In this document: one piece after another, positions 12,383-24,546 of the stretch
Layout of the letters: each line of letters begins with the position of its first letter
Position numbering within the stretch: position 1 is the first letter of the stretch
Assembly: GCF_016097555.1 (NCBI RefSeq)
Contig: NC_054703.1
Span: 13,993,012 to 14,057,011, forward strand
Origin: Gigantopelta aegis
Taxonomy: Eukaryota; Mollusca; Gastropoda; Neomphalida; Peltospiridae
DNA: 64,000 nucleotides
Direction of reading: 5' to 3'
The notes under the pieces: model-generated
The model's database searches: none
Told to the model about the DNA's origin: nothing
Seen by the model: the letters and a program-made list of their open reading frames with translations, nothing else
Position numbers and translations under genes: made by a program

Positions 12383-12740
12383 CGTTTACAACAACAGCAA
12401 CTTTCCTTACCCTCTGGAGATGGTCATCTGAAATAACATTACGAACTAAGTGTAATACGTGGTCTATAATACGTTTACAACAGCAGCAACTTTCCTCACC
12501 CTCAGGAGATGGTCATCTGAAATAACATTACGAACTAAGTGTAATACGTGGTCTATAATACGTTTACAGCAGCAGCAACTTTCCTCACCCTCTGGAGATG
12601 GTAGTCTGAAATAACATTACGAACTAAGTGTAATACGTGGTCTATAATACGTTTACAGCAGCAGCAACTTTCCTCACCCTCTGGAGATGGTTGTCTGAAA
12701 TAACATGAACGTAAGGGTAATGCGTGGTCAAAATCCATTT
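12383..12740 (-). repeat. 89-bp tandem expansion of TNF exon 3 acceptor region, four units
   Basis: Units begin at 12383 (within exon 3 itself), 12472, 12561 and 12650, spaced exactly 89 bp. Each carries an AG acceptor on the minus strand, the first ~45 nt of exon 3, and a GTAAACG that could serve as a donor. The counts are 2, 4 and 1 in copies A, B and C. Confidence 0.7.
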
Positions 12741-12789
12741 TGTAAAATAACAACACGTAACACACTCCGTCTCTCTATTTACTCTCCCC

Positions 12790-13045
12790 ACCCCCATATA
12801 TGTCTATGTGTGTCTGTGTGTTTGTGTCTGTTTGTATGTCTGTGTATATATGTTTGTATGTCTGTGTGTATGTGTCTGTGTGTGTATGTATGTATGTATG
12901 TATGTATCTCTGTGTGTATGTGTGTCCTGTGCATGTGTATGTATGTATAGCTCTCTGTGTTTGCGTGTGCGTGTGCGCATCTTTGAAATTGTGTGTGTGC
13001 GTGAATGTATATGTATGCGTGCGTGCGTGCGCGCGAACTTGATAG
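12790..13045. repeat. TG-rich microsatellite, TNF intron 2, unit 2
   Basis: TGTG/TGTATG compound microsatellite next to exon 2, homologous to 1621-1850. Several long open frames here are repeat artefacts. Confidence 0.9.
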
Positions 13046-14354
13046 AACGTACCATTTCTGATATCTCTTTCATAATTTTGATCCAGTTGCTGAAAAATAA
13101 TAATTAAAAATAAATATATAACCGTCATCTAGTATAGGAAGTTCGAAATACGTATTGCACAAACGTTTTCTCATGACGTGGAAAAAGAAAGGAATGTACC
13201 TCATCAGATTTATTACGAACTGTGGTTTGTTAAAACCGTATAACTGTGACGTTTGTTCTAATGTGTCTTTTGAATCTGCAGCAAAAACTCTTTATGATTT
13301 TGGCATAGACAAGATTAAATAACGTACAACACATTTGCTAGAAACCTTATAAAAATGTACTTGCAAAACAGCAAATGATCCCTACGTTTAACAAATAAAT
13401 ACACTGTTTTACTTTCCTAAGTATAGGTTAGAAGACATTAAGACGTTTCTTCAGAACAAAGAAGAGGCTGAGCCGTTCTTATTTCTGAAGAAACGTCTTA
13501 AAGGGACAGATCCTAGTTTCAACCCGTGAAAATTAACACTAAGTTTAGTTAATCTACAAACCTGTAACACATTTGGATAAAGTTACAATTGAGAGAAACA
13601 TGACTTTGTAACTTTGAAATGGTGAAATACCATCTAAAAATAGACTAAATCTCGACTCCATAACTGTTACATCTCAGAAGCACGTGCGTTTTTAAAAATA
13701 CGAGAAAGGATTTTTGTGATATTAAAAACACCAGGATGACCAAAAACACTTCGAATGTACGGAAATTGATAACCTAAACCATAAAATCTAAGTAAAGTAT
13801 CACAAACGGCTATAATAGTCAAAAATATGCCTTAGTGTTTAAAAACTAGGGTATGTCCCTGTAAGCCTTCTAACCGATTTAGATGGCATTTCGTAGGTTC
13901 ATTACTTGATATGGGCGGGGCAAGCGTCATTGCGTGTTCGCGCCAATTGTTTTGACGTCATTCATACAGCTCTTGACGATGATGTCTGGCGAATTAGGTC
14001 GAAGTAATTTTGGTCACGTAACATGTAATTAAGACGGCTTTTTGGGGTGTCTTCGCGATTAAGACGATCAAAATGCTGATATCCGATTGGTTGAATTGGA
14101 TAGAAATCGAGGAAATGCAGTCTAATTTCGTAATGATTTAATTTGAAATTTCTATTATTCATAATCTAAACTGAATTTTATTGGCTAAATATTAACAACG
14201 ATAATAATAATTAGAAGAAAAAGAGCAATGTTAACAAGAAGAAGAATATGAACAAAAAGATGAAGAAGAGAAAACCACAGAACAATTAAACGTGCACGGA
14301 CCGACGACTTCAGACTGTAAAAGCATCATCATTGTTGTTGTTGTTGTGGGTTTT

Positions 14355-14385
<31 letters not shown>

Positions 14386-14664
14386 TATTTTTTAAACAAC
14401 AGCCGAGTCGCATGATTCCTTTTAATGATGTAAGAAGTTTGTAAGATAATTGTCCATATGGATTGTCGGATTACAGATTTTAACATGCATCTAGTGAGTA
14501 ACATTTATTGTTGTAAATGTAAACTGAATATATAATTTTCATTTATGTTTGATTCCTAATAAAACTATTACAGGTTGTGAGTTGTGTTTACACGGCATAG
14601 TAACTTGCAGCGATCTTTACGTTACTACAGAACATATAACTACAATATATAAATATTATTATTA

Positions 14665-14793
<129 letters not shown>

Positions 14794-15539
14794 CTACACA
14801 ATTCACTTCCGGGTGAGAGTTCATTCATCACGGTCCATTATAGTTCCTAAATATGACATATGTTGTGGTTCACATATTCATTTCTAGTAATTGGACAACA
14901 ATTTAAAAAAAAAAAAAAATCAATGGTAAGCCTTCAGGCTGGATTTTGCCCATGTTATTTTGTAATATTTTGCATTGACCTGTTGGGACATGGGTGTATA
15001 GCGGAAGAGACAGCAGTTGTGAATGGGTTCCAGAACGACCTGTTCGGACCGGTATTACAGCCAGATGCGGCCATATAGCAAAACACAGACGGAAATGTTC
15101 TCAACTTTGGAGTGAAAATAAATGCTTATACGTGCACACTACTAAAACATTTAAACGAATAGATAACGTATAATATAATTTGTAATCAGTCTATGATAGC
15201 ATATGCCTGCCTTTAACATAATACTACGAACACGTTCCCCGTAGTCATGGTAACAACAATACAAAGAACCATTAACGGTTTTGTTGGTTGCAGTGACGTC
15301 ACAGCACGTCTCTCCTGGTATACACGTGGCCTTGTGACATATCTCCGAGTTACTGAAGATGGTAGAGTGCGGTTTCGTGTACAGCTGTGATGTTTTATAC
15401 ACCACGACAGAGAACAGCATCACATTTGTAACCATCAGGAAAATGGCCACATACTGACTAATTGGAAACATTCTACGTGTTGGGCAAAACTGTCACGAGA
15501 AGAATTTAGCTCCCTGCTACAGAACCACTCTGTAAAAGA

Positions 15540-16955
15540 TTATTTAAAAACCAGTAAGATAAGTAAGTAAAAAAGTAAGTAAACAAGTAAGTAAAATAAG
15601 TAAGTAGATAAGTAAGTAAATAAGTAAGTCGATACGTAAGTATGTAAGTAAGTAAGTAAGGTCCATGTTTTTGTCAAGCGGATTTACAACATTCTATAAA
15701 GGTTAATTTTAGTTTACCAAAGGCAAATGAGCCACGTTCTCAAATGTGGGCAAGAACTAACACAAGTTACATAAAAAGGTATCACTGATTAAAAAAATTA
15801 AATAAAATAAGCAAGCACAAGTGCATGCACATAATATATAATATTATTTTTATTTTAGTTTTTGCTCATACTGAAAGTGAAAAGAAAATCTGCAAAGATT
15901 TATTTTGAAAACAAAAGTGCAAAGTAGTTTGTGTACATTGTAGTTCTGGAACTGCGGACAATTTCTTCCTGATAAAAACTTACGGAAATTAGCAATGTTG
16001 AATCATTTTAAATTAATATGACGGAAATTTGGCCCCATTTTATAATTCTTGAAGTTAACCGTCTTTACTTCTTTTTTTTGAATTTTCACAACTGGGACGA
16101 AACATACTTAAAATATTTATTCTCTCGTCGGATTAATCACTGAGGTCAGTCCCTATTTTGGGAGGTTACAATTTTTTACGGGTCCCGGCAAGATATTTGC
16201 GGGTTCTGTGTACTGATTTAAAAAAAAAATTGTCAGGATTTATGTGTTAACCTCGCTCTAGCTCAGGCAATATGTTTCAGAGTGGAGATAGTATAATGGC
16301 TGACGTCCTACAGGAGGGAAAAGCCACTTCGGGGAACAGGTAAAATCTGTAGTTGTCTCCCCTTATTACATACGTATAGGATATGGAACAAGCTTCCATT
16401 TCGTATCATGTTTATATCCAGAGTAAAATAATTTTTAATTGCCACGAGCTTTAGCGAGTGACAATGAAAATTATTTCACCATTTCGTATCATGTTTATGT
16501 CTCTCGTGAAGTAATTTTCAATTGAAAGTTATTTCACGAGGGACATACACATGATATGGAATGGTAGCGAGTTTAATATCCTATTTATTACCCATAATCG
16601 ATCTTAATTTATATCACTCGACTCATTTGGTTGACTTTCCTGTAAGATTGCAATGCGCCAATCAATGACGTCACGAAATGTTATTCCCACTTGGTGTTCT
16701 AGTGGGACGTATCATTTTGATATGTACCAAGATAGTTTTGACCATATGGGTAACAATTTATGATCATTCCTGTGCTTCAAGAATACTGCCTCCGGTATAG
16801 ATAGATTCTGCTTCAATGCTAATGGACTTCACTACACCATAATATGATTGGTTTCAACAGTGTCGTCAAGAGTTATCTTTCTTTACAAGCCCTATTGGTA
16901 TCAAGGTAGTAAATCATAACAGTGGAGAACAAGAATGATTTTGCAAATAAGGTTT
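15540..16955. other. 5' flank of TNF copy B, no gene seen
   Basis: Homologous to the flank of copy A, with the AAGTAAGTA tetranucleotide tract at 15555-15660. AT-rich, with no coding sequence. It ends at the LINE junction near 16957. Confidence 0.5.
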
Positions 16956-16956
16956 T

Positions 16957-18410
16957 GACATGGATTCAGATATTTAACTAAAGTAAGGAATCTCGTGCCT
17001 GACTCTCCAATTAATAAACTAACACCTCATAAAGTTAATACTGTCAGTTATAAGGGCATATCCATCATTTCTTATTTAAATAAATTCACCACTGATTTTG
17101 GTGTTGTTGGTCTAACCATGAGCACGGCCAATGGTAAGTTGAAGATGCCATGGCCACTTGAACCCCCAGTGGTGAAGCTCCACATCCGCAATGAAATTTT
17201 GAAATTTGACAACCCATTATTTAAGAAAATAATTTTTCAACCCGTGGTGAAGAACTTTTATCCGGATAGTATTCATGTGTTTACTGATGGGGCAAAAGAC
17301 CCCACTAGTGGCAAAGCGGGTATGACATTTATTATTCAAAATTTAAAAAAGGTAACTAAACCGATAGTCATTAGGGCCAGGCTTACAGATAATGTTTCAG
17401 TATATACTTGTGAACTTTTAGCCATACTCTATGCGTTGATGTGGATAGAGAATTATAATAAAAATAAAGGCCCTGGTGGATTTGTCGTTTTCACTGACAG
17501 TCTAAGTGCTTTGCAGGCGATTATGGGCTGTGGCGGTGTACGACCGGAAATTGTAAACAAAATTTATAATAGTTATAATAATATTATCACCAGTGGAACC
17601 ACAGTAGTGTTAGAGTGGGTGCCGGCTCATGTCGGATTACCCGGCAATGAGTTGGCTGACGTTAACGCCAAAAATAGTCTGCGTGACGTTAATACTGGCA
17701 TTAGTGAGGCATATAACTATAGTGAGGTTAACTCAGTATTAGAACCACGCCTTGGAGGTTTATGGCAAACCTAGTGGGACCACCATACCAGGGCGTGGCA
17801 TGCACATATCAAGCCAAAGACATCAGGGCCTGAACCAGTTTCTTTTAATATTAGAGCTACAAAAATTATTTCAAGATTAAGAATGGATGTATGTTTTGGT
17901 TTAAATAATAATAAATTTAAAATTAGAATTGTTTAGTGTGTAACAAAATTGAAGATGTTAAACATTTCTTATTCGAGTGCACTAAACAAATTCAAAATAG
18001 ACTGAAACTAGAAAAATTATTTAATAAAAATAATTTAGTGTTCAACAGTTGTAACCTATTGAACACACCTGCTGAACACAAAAAAGTAATAGACAGGCTT
18101 CTGATTGCCTTTGTGCTTGAATCAAAAATCGATATTTGAGTTTTGTACTTTGCCAACTCAACTGCTGTTCGGTTGATCGTTTTAAACTTTTATAATTTGT
18201 TGTGTGGCTGCTAGGTACTTATTTAACAATATTAACTATAAATGTTATTATTATAATAACTGGCATCGTGGAATATCTATTTTACTCACCATATTTAACT
18301 TGTTTACTGGTATTGATGGTCATTTTTGACAAGTTGTCTACACAGGTAGCCATTTTGTCTGGGAAAGTGGGTTTTCCCCAGTTTTATTTTCCTCCCTCGT
18401 CCATCGCTCG
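16957..18410 (+). mobile_element. I/Nimb-like LINE, copy 2 (RNase H and 3' UTR)
   Basis: Starts in the last codons of reverse transcriptase. 16995-17774 encodes a mostly intact RNase H: first Asp in VFTDGAKD, ELLAILYAL, TDSLSALQAI and EWVPAHVGLPGNELAD. It ends early at a TAG where related copies read tryptophan-rich sequence. 17936-18139 encodes the C-terminal zinc-knuckle region (VCNKIEDVKHFLFEC). The 3' UTR follows up to the truncated palindrome. Defective. Confidence 0.85.
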
Positions 18411-18475
18411 AGTAAAGCCTACCGCACATGAGAGCTATCAGCTGAGCAAAAAGTCTCAAGTAACCTTTTGCTTAG

Positions 18476-18722
18476 CCCGAGTACTCTGACTGTAAGAGAG
18501 CTAGACGGACATTTGGACATAAACACGCTCTCATTACAGTCAGAGACCAACCTATGTCTTTTTTTGGCAATTCCTGACTACCAAACGGTAGGCAACGAGT
18601 CCCGCTCTAATACCACAACAATCCTATGTTTGACGTCAAATACCTTTACATCAATCATTTTCGAGTTAAGTGATACAAAAAAATCCACATATTAATCACT
18701 AATACACTTACTACAGAAAGAA
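18476..18722. other. Unannotated tract with short inverted repeat
   Basis: An inverted pair CTCTGACTGTAAGAGAG / CTCATTACAGTCAGAG lies at 18485-18548. Otherwise nothing is recognised. Confidence 0.4.
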
Positions 18723-19168
18723 CCCGACAGCACCCACATTCAGCTACGCTTCGTGACACTCCGTCGCAACAATTGCAAAGCTGGGCGATCTATTTCGAGA
18801 CGTAGACCACGTGATCGCGCACTGGGGGATTCCGCCTTGTGCAGCAGTTACAGGGGCCGTCTCATATCAAGCGAAGTTACAACATGGAAGAGTTGGCTAA
18901 TGCCGTTTTGGATGAATTTGGATTTCATTACGTCATTAAACCAAAACAATTACACATTATTGATTCCATTTTGAATTTGAAGGATACATTTGGGGTGTTA
19001 TCGACAGGATACGGCAAAAGTATGTGCTACGTACTGCCTCCTCTTATGAGACGACCCCTGTAACTGCTGCACAAGGCGGAATCGCCCAGTCTCGAAATAG
19101 ATCGCCGAGCTTTGTAATTGTTGCGACGGAGTGTCACGAAGCGTAGCTGAATGTGGGTGCTGTCGGGG
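18723..19168 (+). mobile_element. TIR-flanked element with RecQ-like helicase fragment
   Basis: Inverted arms of about 125 bp (18723-18870 and 19045-19168), both beginning CCCGACAGCACCCACATTC from the outside. Inside, 18884-19063 encodes 59 aa that read like the start of a RecQ-family helicase: KPKQLHIIDSILNLKDTFGV followed by STGYGKSMCYVLPP, with the Walker A motif GYGKS. The rest of the helicase (Walker B, RecQ zinc and winged-helix domains) is missing. It is inserted just before a LINE ORF1-like frame. It could be a non-autonomous derivative of a helicase-bearing DNA transposon, or a captured host exon. The superfamily is not determined. Confidence 0.6.
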
Positions 19169-19884
19169 GGACAAGATCGCTGAAGCTCCCGCAGAGCTTA
19201 ATGATAAATGTTCGGAGTTAGCCGAAATTTCAGACAACTCCAGTGATGTCGTTATTATGGAGCTGCAAGAAGATCCCCCAGAAGAATCCCCCAGAAGAAA
19301 TAAAATTAATTCTCCCGTTCCAACCTCTGAGTCTGTCATACACGGCGGGGTAAGCGCCCAACTAGATACTTCAACAACTAAAGCCAGTGGGTCACCAAGG
19401 TCTCCCTCACCACCACCAACACCAGTCAAGACCAGACGAAAGAAGAAATATCTACCCCCCACCCCTTACCAGGAGGGAGCCAGGGAGAGACGTGTTAGAC
19501 CTTTGGTGACCCCCAAGACAGATGAAGAAGTTGGTGAGTATACCATTCCTACTTCCAACCGCTACAAGCTGTTGGAAGATGATATTTATGAAAAATGTCT
19601 AGGCAAAGATACCTGTAAGAAAAGTAAAATAGTCAATAAAGCCCCCAGTAACCCAAGTGAAATCGGTCCGCTTTTTGGCAGTGTCCTTTGACCAGCGTCT
19701 CACCTTTACGGAGCATATAGCCAATAAAGTTGGCACCTGCAAATACTATATTAATTTTATTAAAAATATTGTCAGCCGTCCCATGGGGCAATGATAGGAA
19801 AACTTTGTTCATGATTTTTGAGGCATTCATAGTCTCAAGACTTCAGTATGGTGCGCAGGCCTTTGGTTGTGCCAGTGACACCCA
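19169..19884 (+). mobile_element. LINE ORF1-like and ORF2 fragments, cut by gap
   Basis: 19169-19690 is an open frame of low-complexity acidic then proline/basic sequence (PPEESPRRNK, SPSPPPTPVKTRRKKKYLPP) ending in TIPTSNRYKLLEDD, typical of LINE ORF1 products. At about 19685 the sequence jumps to the reverse-transcriptase C-terminal region of the I/Nimb-like LINE (FEAFIVSRLQYGAQAFGC), which is cut by the N gap. Internally deleted. Confidence 0.65.
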
Positions 19885-20084
19885 NNNNNNNNNNNNNNNN
19901 NNNNNNNNNNNNNNNNNNNNNNNNNNNNNNNNNNNNNNNNNNNNNNNNNNNNNNNNNNNNNNNNNNNNNNNNNNNNNNNNNNNNNNNNNNNNNNNNNNNN
20001 NNNNNNNNNNNNNNNNNNNNNNNNNNNNNNNNNNNNNNNNNNNNNNNNNNNNNNNNNNNNNNNNNNNNNNNNNNNNNNNNNNNN
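19885..20084. other. Assembly gap, 200 N
   Basis: Exactly 200 N, a placeholder length. It separates a LINE fragment from a Polinton tip at the centre of the large inverted repeat, so the missing sequence may be several kb of mobile-element DNA. Confidence 0.99.
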
Positions 20085-20515
20085 TGACGAAATATCACAA
20101 ACGAATCTCCTAACAATGACGTAGTAGATGTGATCGTTTTCGGCGAGCGAATGACAATGAAACCGTATCTAGCCTTTTTATACTCTTTCGTGTCAGTCTA
20201 GGTAGGTCAGGGGCCGTTCTAAGTAGGTCAGGGGCCGGCCTAAGTAGGTCAGGGGCCGTTCTAAGTAGGTCAGGGCCGGGTCAGTAGGACGTTGCACACG
20301 GCACAGTAGGCCAGACTAAGTAGGTCATGGTCAGTCTAAGTAGGTCGGGGCCGGGTCAGTAGGACGTTGCACACGGCACAGTAGTCCGTGACGTCATCAA
20401 GGTCAAGGCCAGTCTAAGTAGGTCAGGGCCAGTAGGACGAGGTCACGTGACGTCATCAAGGTCAAGGTCACGGAAAGTAGGTCATGATTCTCAACAGGCC
20501 CTAATACTACTGATG
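20085..20515 (-). mobile_element. Polinton terminal fragment (fossil)
   Basis: Inverted homologue of the left terminal region of the Polinton at 54314. Shared blocks, read on the minus strand, are GGGCCTGTT at the tip, CCTACTTTCCGTGACCTTGACC, a TATAAAAAGG promoter-like box, and TCATTCGCTC followed by CCGAAAA. The outer tip abuts Ty3/gypsy integrase sequence at about 20515, so a Polinton inserted there. The rest is lost in the gap or was never present. Not the same copy as the 54-kb element, because the two differ clearly. Confidence 0.65.
20195..20470. repeat. Minisatellite in Polinton tip (AAGTAGGTCAGGGGCCG)n
   Basis: Imperfect ~23-bp units around TAAGTAGGTCAGGGGCC, with two longer copies of a block containing AGTAGGACGTTGCACACGG. 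The terminal region of the 54-kb Polinton also has degenerate CCTTGACC / CTTGGTGT repeats, so repeat-rich tips are a family trait here. Confidence 0.8.
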
Positions 20516-21869
20516 TTCTGTACCGCAACTGGTATTGCGAAAACACGGAAGAACTTAAGCAATTACTAGTGGTGCCAAAGAAATGCATTCCTGATATACT
20601 TCATGCGGCACATGATGCACCTACAGGAGGCCATGCTGGGGTGAACAAAACTTATATGAAAGTGCGTCAAAATTGTTTTTGGGTTGGAATGAAGAAAGAT
20701 ATTAGTCAGTGGCTGAGAACTTGTGCAGAGTGTCAGGCTAGGAAATCTCCTATTCCTCATAGATTAGCACCCATGATCAATATGGTTTCAGGAGAACCCA
20801 TGGAGAGAGTTGCCATAGACATTTGTGGTCCTTTTCCTACTACAGTTCGTGACAATAAATATATTTTAGTAGTGGGGGATTACTTCACAAAGTGGACAGA
20901 AGCCTATCCCATTCCAAACCAAGAAGCCCAAACGGTTGCTCAAATATTAGTGTATAAACTGTTTTCCAGGTTTGGAATTCCGAAAGAGCTACATTCGGAT
21001 CAGGGCAAAAACTTTGAATCTAAACTGTTTCAAGAAATGTGTAAAATCCTTGAGATAAAGAAAACTAGAACTTCTGCATACCATCCTCAGGCCGATGGAA
21101 TGATTGAACGGTTCAATCGAACTCTAGAACAAATGTTAAGTGCATATGTGAATGCAGAACACACTGATTGGGATTTACATTTCCACTCGTTACCATGGCA
21201 TACCGTTCTAGTATTCATGAAACAACTGGGTTGACGCCTAATAAAATGATGCTGGGTAGGGAAATTAATATTCCTTTGACTTTAATGACTGAACATCCGC
21301 CAGGTGAGAGTAAAAGCCCTGTTGAGCATGTGGAACAGCTACAGCTAAAAATTCAAACAGCTTTTCAGTATGCCCGGAAATTCATGGCTAAGAAACAATT
21401 ACGGCAAAAGGTAAACTATGATCAAAAGATACATGGACATATTCTAGAGGTTACTGATAAAGTCTGGTTGTTTACTCCACAAAGAAAGAAGGGATTATCA
21501 TCTAAACTACAAAAGTATTGGTCTGGACCATTTATCATTCAAAAGAAGCTTTCCAATGTTAATTATATTATTTCGAAACCGGGTTCCAAAGTTAAACAAG
21601 TGGTGTATTTCAACAGGTTGAAACCATACTTGGCCAGGGAATTCGAGGTGGAAGAGTTGGTGGAACAACGAGATCAGAATGTTTCCATGCAGTCTGATTA
21701 TTCTGAATTGTTGGACTGGGTACCTTCTTTAGAGACAGATGATGTGGTGGATCAAATTTTCTTTGGAGGTGAAACTGATTCCTCTGTGAATAATCCTTCT
21801 CGTGTTTATGTGCGTAGACATAGGAAGGCACCCGGATGGATGAGGTCAGGGCAATATGACTTGTCTTAA
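20516..21869 (+). pseudogene. Ty3/gypsy pol remnant: integrase (fossil)
   Basis: Integrase part of a Ty3/gypsy (Metaviridae) LTR retrotransposon. It has an H2C2 zinc-binding region (HAAHDAPTGGHAG to CAECQARK), the retroviral-type catalytic core (AIDICGPFP, LHSDQGKNFES and an IERFNRTLEQ segment), and a C-terminal region with the GPY/F-like WSGPFII. Gag, protease, reverse transcriptase and the 5' LTR are not in the window; their side is occupied by the Polinton tip and the gap. The frame is broken. It forms one element with the SGNH frame and the 3' LTR downstream. Confidence 0.85.
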
Positions 21870-22051
21870 ATTTGTAGGATTGGGAAATCTCCTTGCTCAA
21901 ACTGATAATTTATTAAGGTAGGAAATGTTTGAATAAGTTGGAGTTTTTAAAATATAGTGTGTGATTATGTTGAAAATGGATTGTGTATATATTATGTTAT
22001 ATCTGTATTTATTCACAGATTGTCAGAATTCTCTTAGTTGAAATTTGAACT

Positions 22052-22636
22052 ATGCCTCGTGCTTCGGGGAAAGCTGCAATATTGGGACATAGCTATGTGA
22101 CCAGGTTAGAGAATTTGGTGAAACGGGGTAAGCAGGGAGGGAAAACTTTTGAAAAATCTTTAGGGATTCAAGGGGTTGAGGTAAGATATTTTGGTCAATC
22201 GGGAGGAAAAATTGGGACTGTCTGGAAATTGATTGAGAGAATGAAGAGGGATGGATATAAACCAAGGGTAGTGGTATTGCAGGTGGGAGGAAATGATCTG
22301 GATAGTCCACATTTTCAAGTTGGTCTTTTTATTAAAAGGTTACGGGAAGTAATGGAAGAATAGAGAGACTGGGGGGTGCAGGAAATTTGTTTAATGAAAA
22401 TATTCCCAAGAATTAGATTTCGTTCATTGAGCATGGGGGAGTATGAGGCAAGAAGAGCTCAGTTAAATTTAGCCTTATCACAGTTAGAACGGGAGGATGG
22501 GGTGACTTTTGTCTGCAGGAAAAGAATCCTGCATCCTCGACTACTAATTGATGGTATTCATTTGGGGCAGCTGGGTATGAAGCGTTATTATCAGGAGCTA
22601 AAATGGGTGGTTATTAGGGCTTTGGTTAAATCATAA
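22052..22636 (+). pseudogene. SGNH/GDSL hydrolase-like third ORF of the Ty3/gypsy element (fossil)
   Basis: Reading frame between the integrase and the polypurine tract, where env sits in some gypsy elements. The four SGNH-hydrolase blocks are recognisable: ILGHSY (nucleophile block, GHS for GDS), YFGQSGGKI, VVVLQVGGNDL, and DGIHLGQLGMKRYY near the end. In the SGNH family these supply the Ser, Gly, Asn and His of an esterase active site. No signal peptide or membrane segment is visible. It is a broken copy. The domain call rests on motif order only. Confidence 0.6.
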
Positions 22637-23630
22637 CCTGTTTATTTTGTGAGGTTGTTAGAAATCTGTATTGAGTTGAAATAAGTTATAATGTAAGATA
22701 CAACTGGTATTTCTGGATGTCATGTGATGATAATTCGGTGACTGATAGAAAAATCAGGCTGTATAAGTTGAAATAAATTGTAATGGATGATATAACTGGG
22801 GTATTGTTTTAGGTTAGGGGATGATAATTTGGTTACTGGTAGGAAACAATAGACGGAAATGGTTAAAAAGGATTTATGAGGTGTGGAGAAGCTACTTGAT
22901 TTTATTGTAGTTTGACAAATAATATTGAATGTCAGTGTTATGTGTTTCTCGGCCTACTACAGGAAATATTAGGGTACCTTGGTTGGATTTCAGAGGTCCA
23001 TATGCTCTACCTGTTTCTTTATACAGTTGTGTATGTACATATGTGGATGAGACAGGTTGGGGCATATGTTAAATACATTCACATGTGTTTATTTTTGTGG
23101 ATAATTATAAAGTGTTAATTACTTTCTTTTCTTTTTTTTAATTTAAGATTTTTGGATATTGTGTGTTTCTAGTAAAAATGGAAATATAATTGTATATATA
23201 TATATGCATATAACTGGACATTTTTGGATGATTGTGTGGTTGATTTTAGCTACTGTATATATTGTATTAATATACAGCGATAGAATGATGAGGTGGGTGT
23301 GATACCTAATAAGTGTTGTGTGGGGTTTTGTTTTTGTAACACTTGATTAAGAAGTGTTGGAATTATTTTATTTTTTTTAATTATTTGTTGTACTACTGCA
23401 TTTACTGTGAAATTTAGGGGTGTAAAAAAAGAAGTTATATGAAAAATGTATCACATGTTATTGGTTTTCAATTGTGTTGTGTGATGGGATATTTGAATAA
23501 TATTCATTTGTAATTATATGGTGACAATAGGTGAATATAAGTGCCAGGTATATTGGAAGAGTTGTTAGATGTCTCATAATCTTGTAATATAAAATGGTTG
23601 TGATAAGACGTGGGTAAATGTACATTGGTA

Positions 23631-23666
<36 letters not shown>

Positions 23667-23779
23667 TAAATAGGAAGCAAGTAATATATATATATTGGAA
23701 ATATAACTCAAACCAGTGCCACAATTTGTGTCAAAAATTTAACTCTATGTGTGCATAGAGTTCAAGTGCTCGAGGGGAA
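22637..23779. other. AT-rich tract between SGNH frame and 3' LTR
   Basis: Non-coding 3' part of the gypsy element, with a TA microsatellite at 23630-23660. It ends with the polypurine tract GAGGGGAA at 23772-23779, the plus-strand primer site just before the LTR. Confidence 0.6.
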
Positions 23780-24470
23780 TGTAACAAATTTGTATATTTC
23801 CAATACTTTCCTGAATAATCTGATTTGTTGTCTGTCCTTTTTCTACTTATGTTTGGTTTCTTAATTGTATTCTTGGTTTCTGAACTTCTTATACTAACAT
23901 CTTCTAGCACCCTATTAGCACTTTAATCAGCCTTCTATGAATCAGATTATTGATGGGTAAAGTTACAGGAACGATCATTCAGATCCATTGATTTTCCAAA
24001 CAGTGGCATGAGACCATATAATGTTGTAATGTTTAGGCTTGGATTTTATAGTTAATATCACGTTGTGTAATATTTGGGGAGGGGTTAAACAATAATAATG
24101 TTATATTGTATTTTGGGATATCATTTGAGAAGATAATTAAGTTAGAATTGTTTATTTTATTTACGTAATTTTTGTTGTAGCGATGTATAATTTTCGGCAA
24201 TATTCGGCTATAATTAAGTTGTCGTTAATCTTCGTTATTTCTACGAAGAATTGTTATGATAGGTTAACCAATCGTCATGTCCGATTAATGTCATGTCATT
24301 AATTTGGACCAATGAGAGCCATTCCATGTATTAATGCTAGATTTGTCCATTCGTTGACTCACTTCTGACTTTCCAACCACAGGTACATGTGTGTTTGTTG
24401 ATTGTGGGTTTTTTTATGTGTAGATTTTGAATGGCTCTCTCTCACTCGGTTATTCCAAATTGTGTTTACA
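23780..24470 (+). repeat. 3' LTR of the Ty3/gypsy element
   Basis: Begins TGTAACAAATTTG immediately after the GAGGGGAA polypurine tract and ends near GTTTACA at ~24470, where minus-strand LINE 3' UTR sequence starts. The length is about 690 bp with TG...CA ends. The 5' LTR is not in the window, so the LTR pair cannot be dated. The element lies in LINE copy 3. Confidence 0.65.
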
Positions 24471-24546
24471 ATTTATATACAATTATTAAAAATATTAAAA
24501 ACCGGTACAATTAAAAGCCGTCGATTAAACCCGCCAGGCGCGTTAA

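Noticed and set aside
12705-13128. Open frames rich in His-Thr or Cys-Val (also at 1635-1868 and 31093-31481)
   Set aside because: TG/CA microsatellite artefacts in intron 2.
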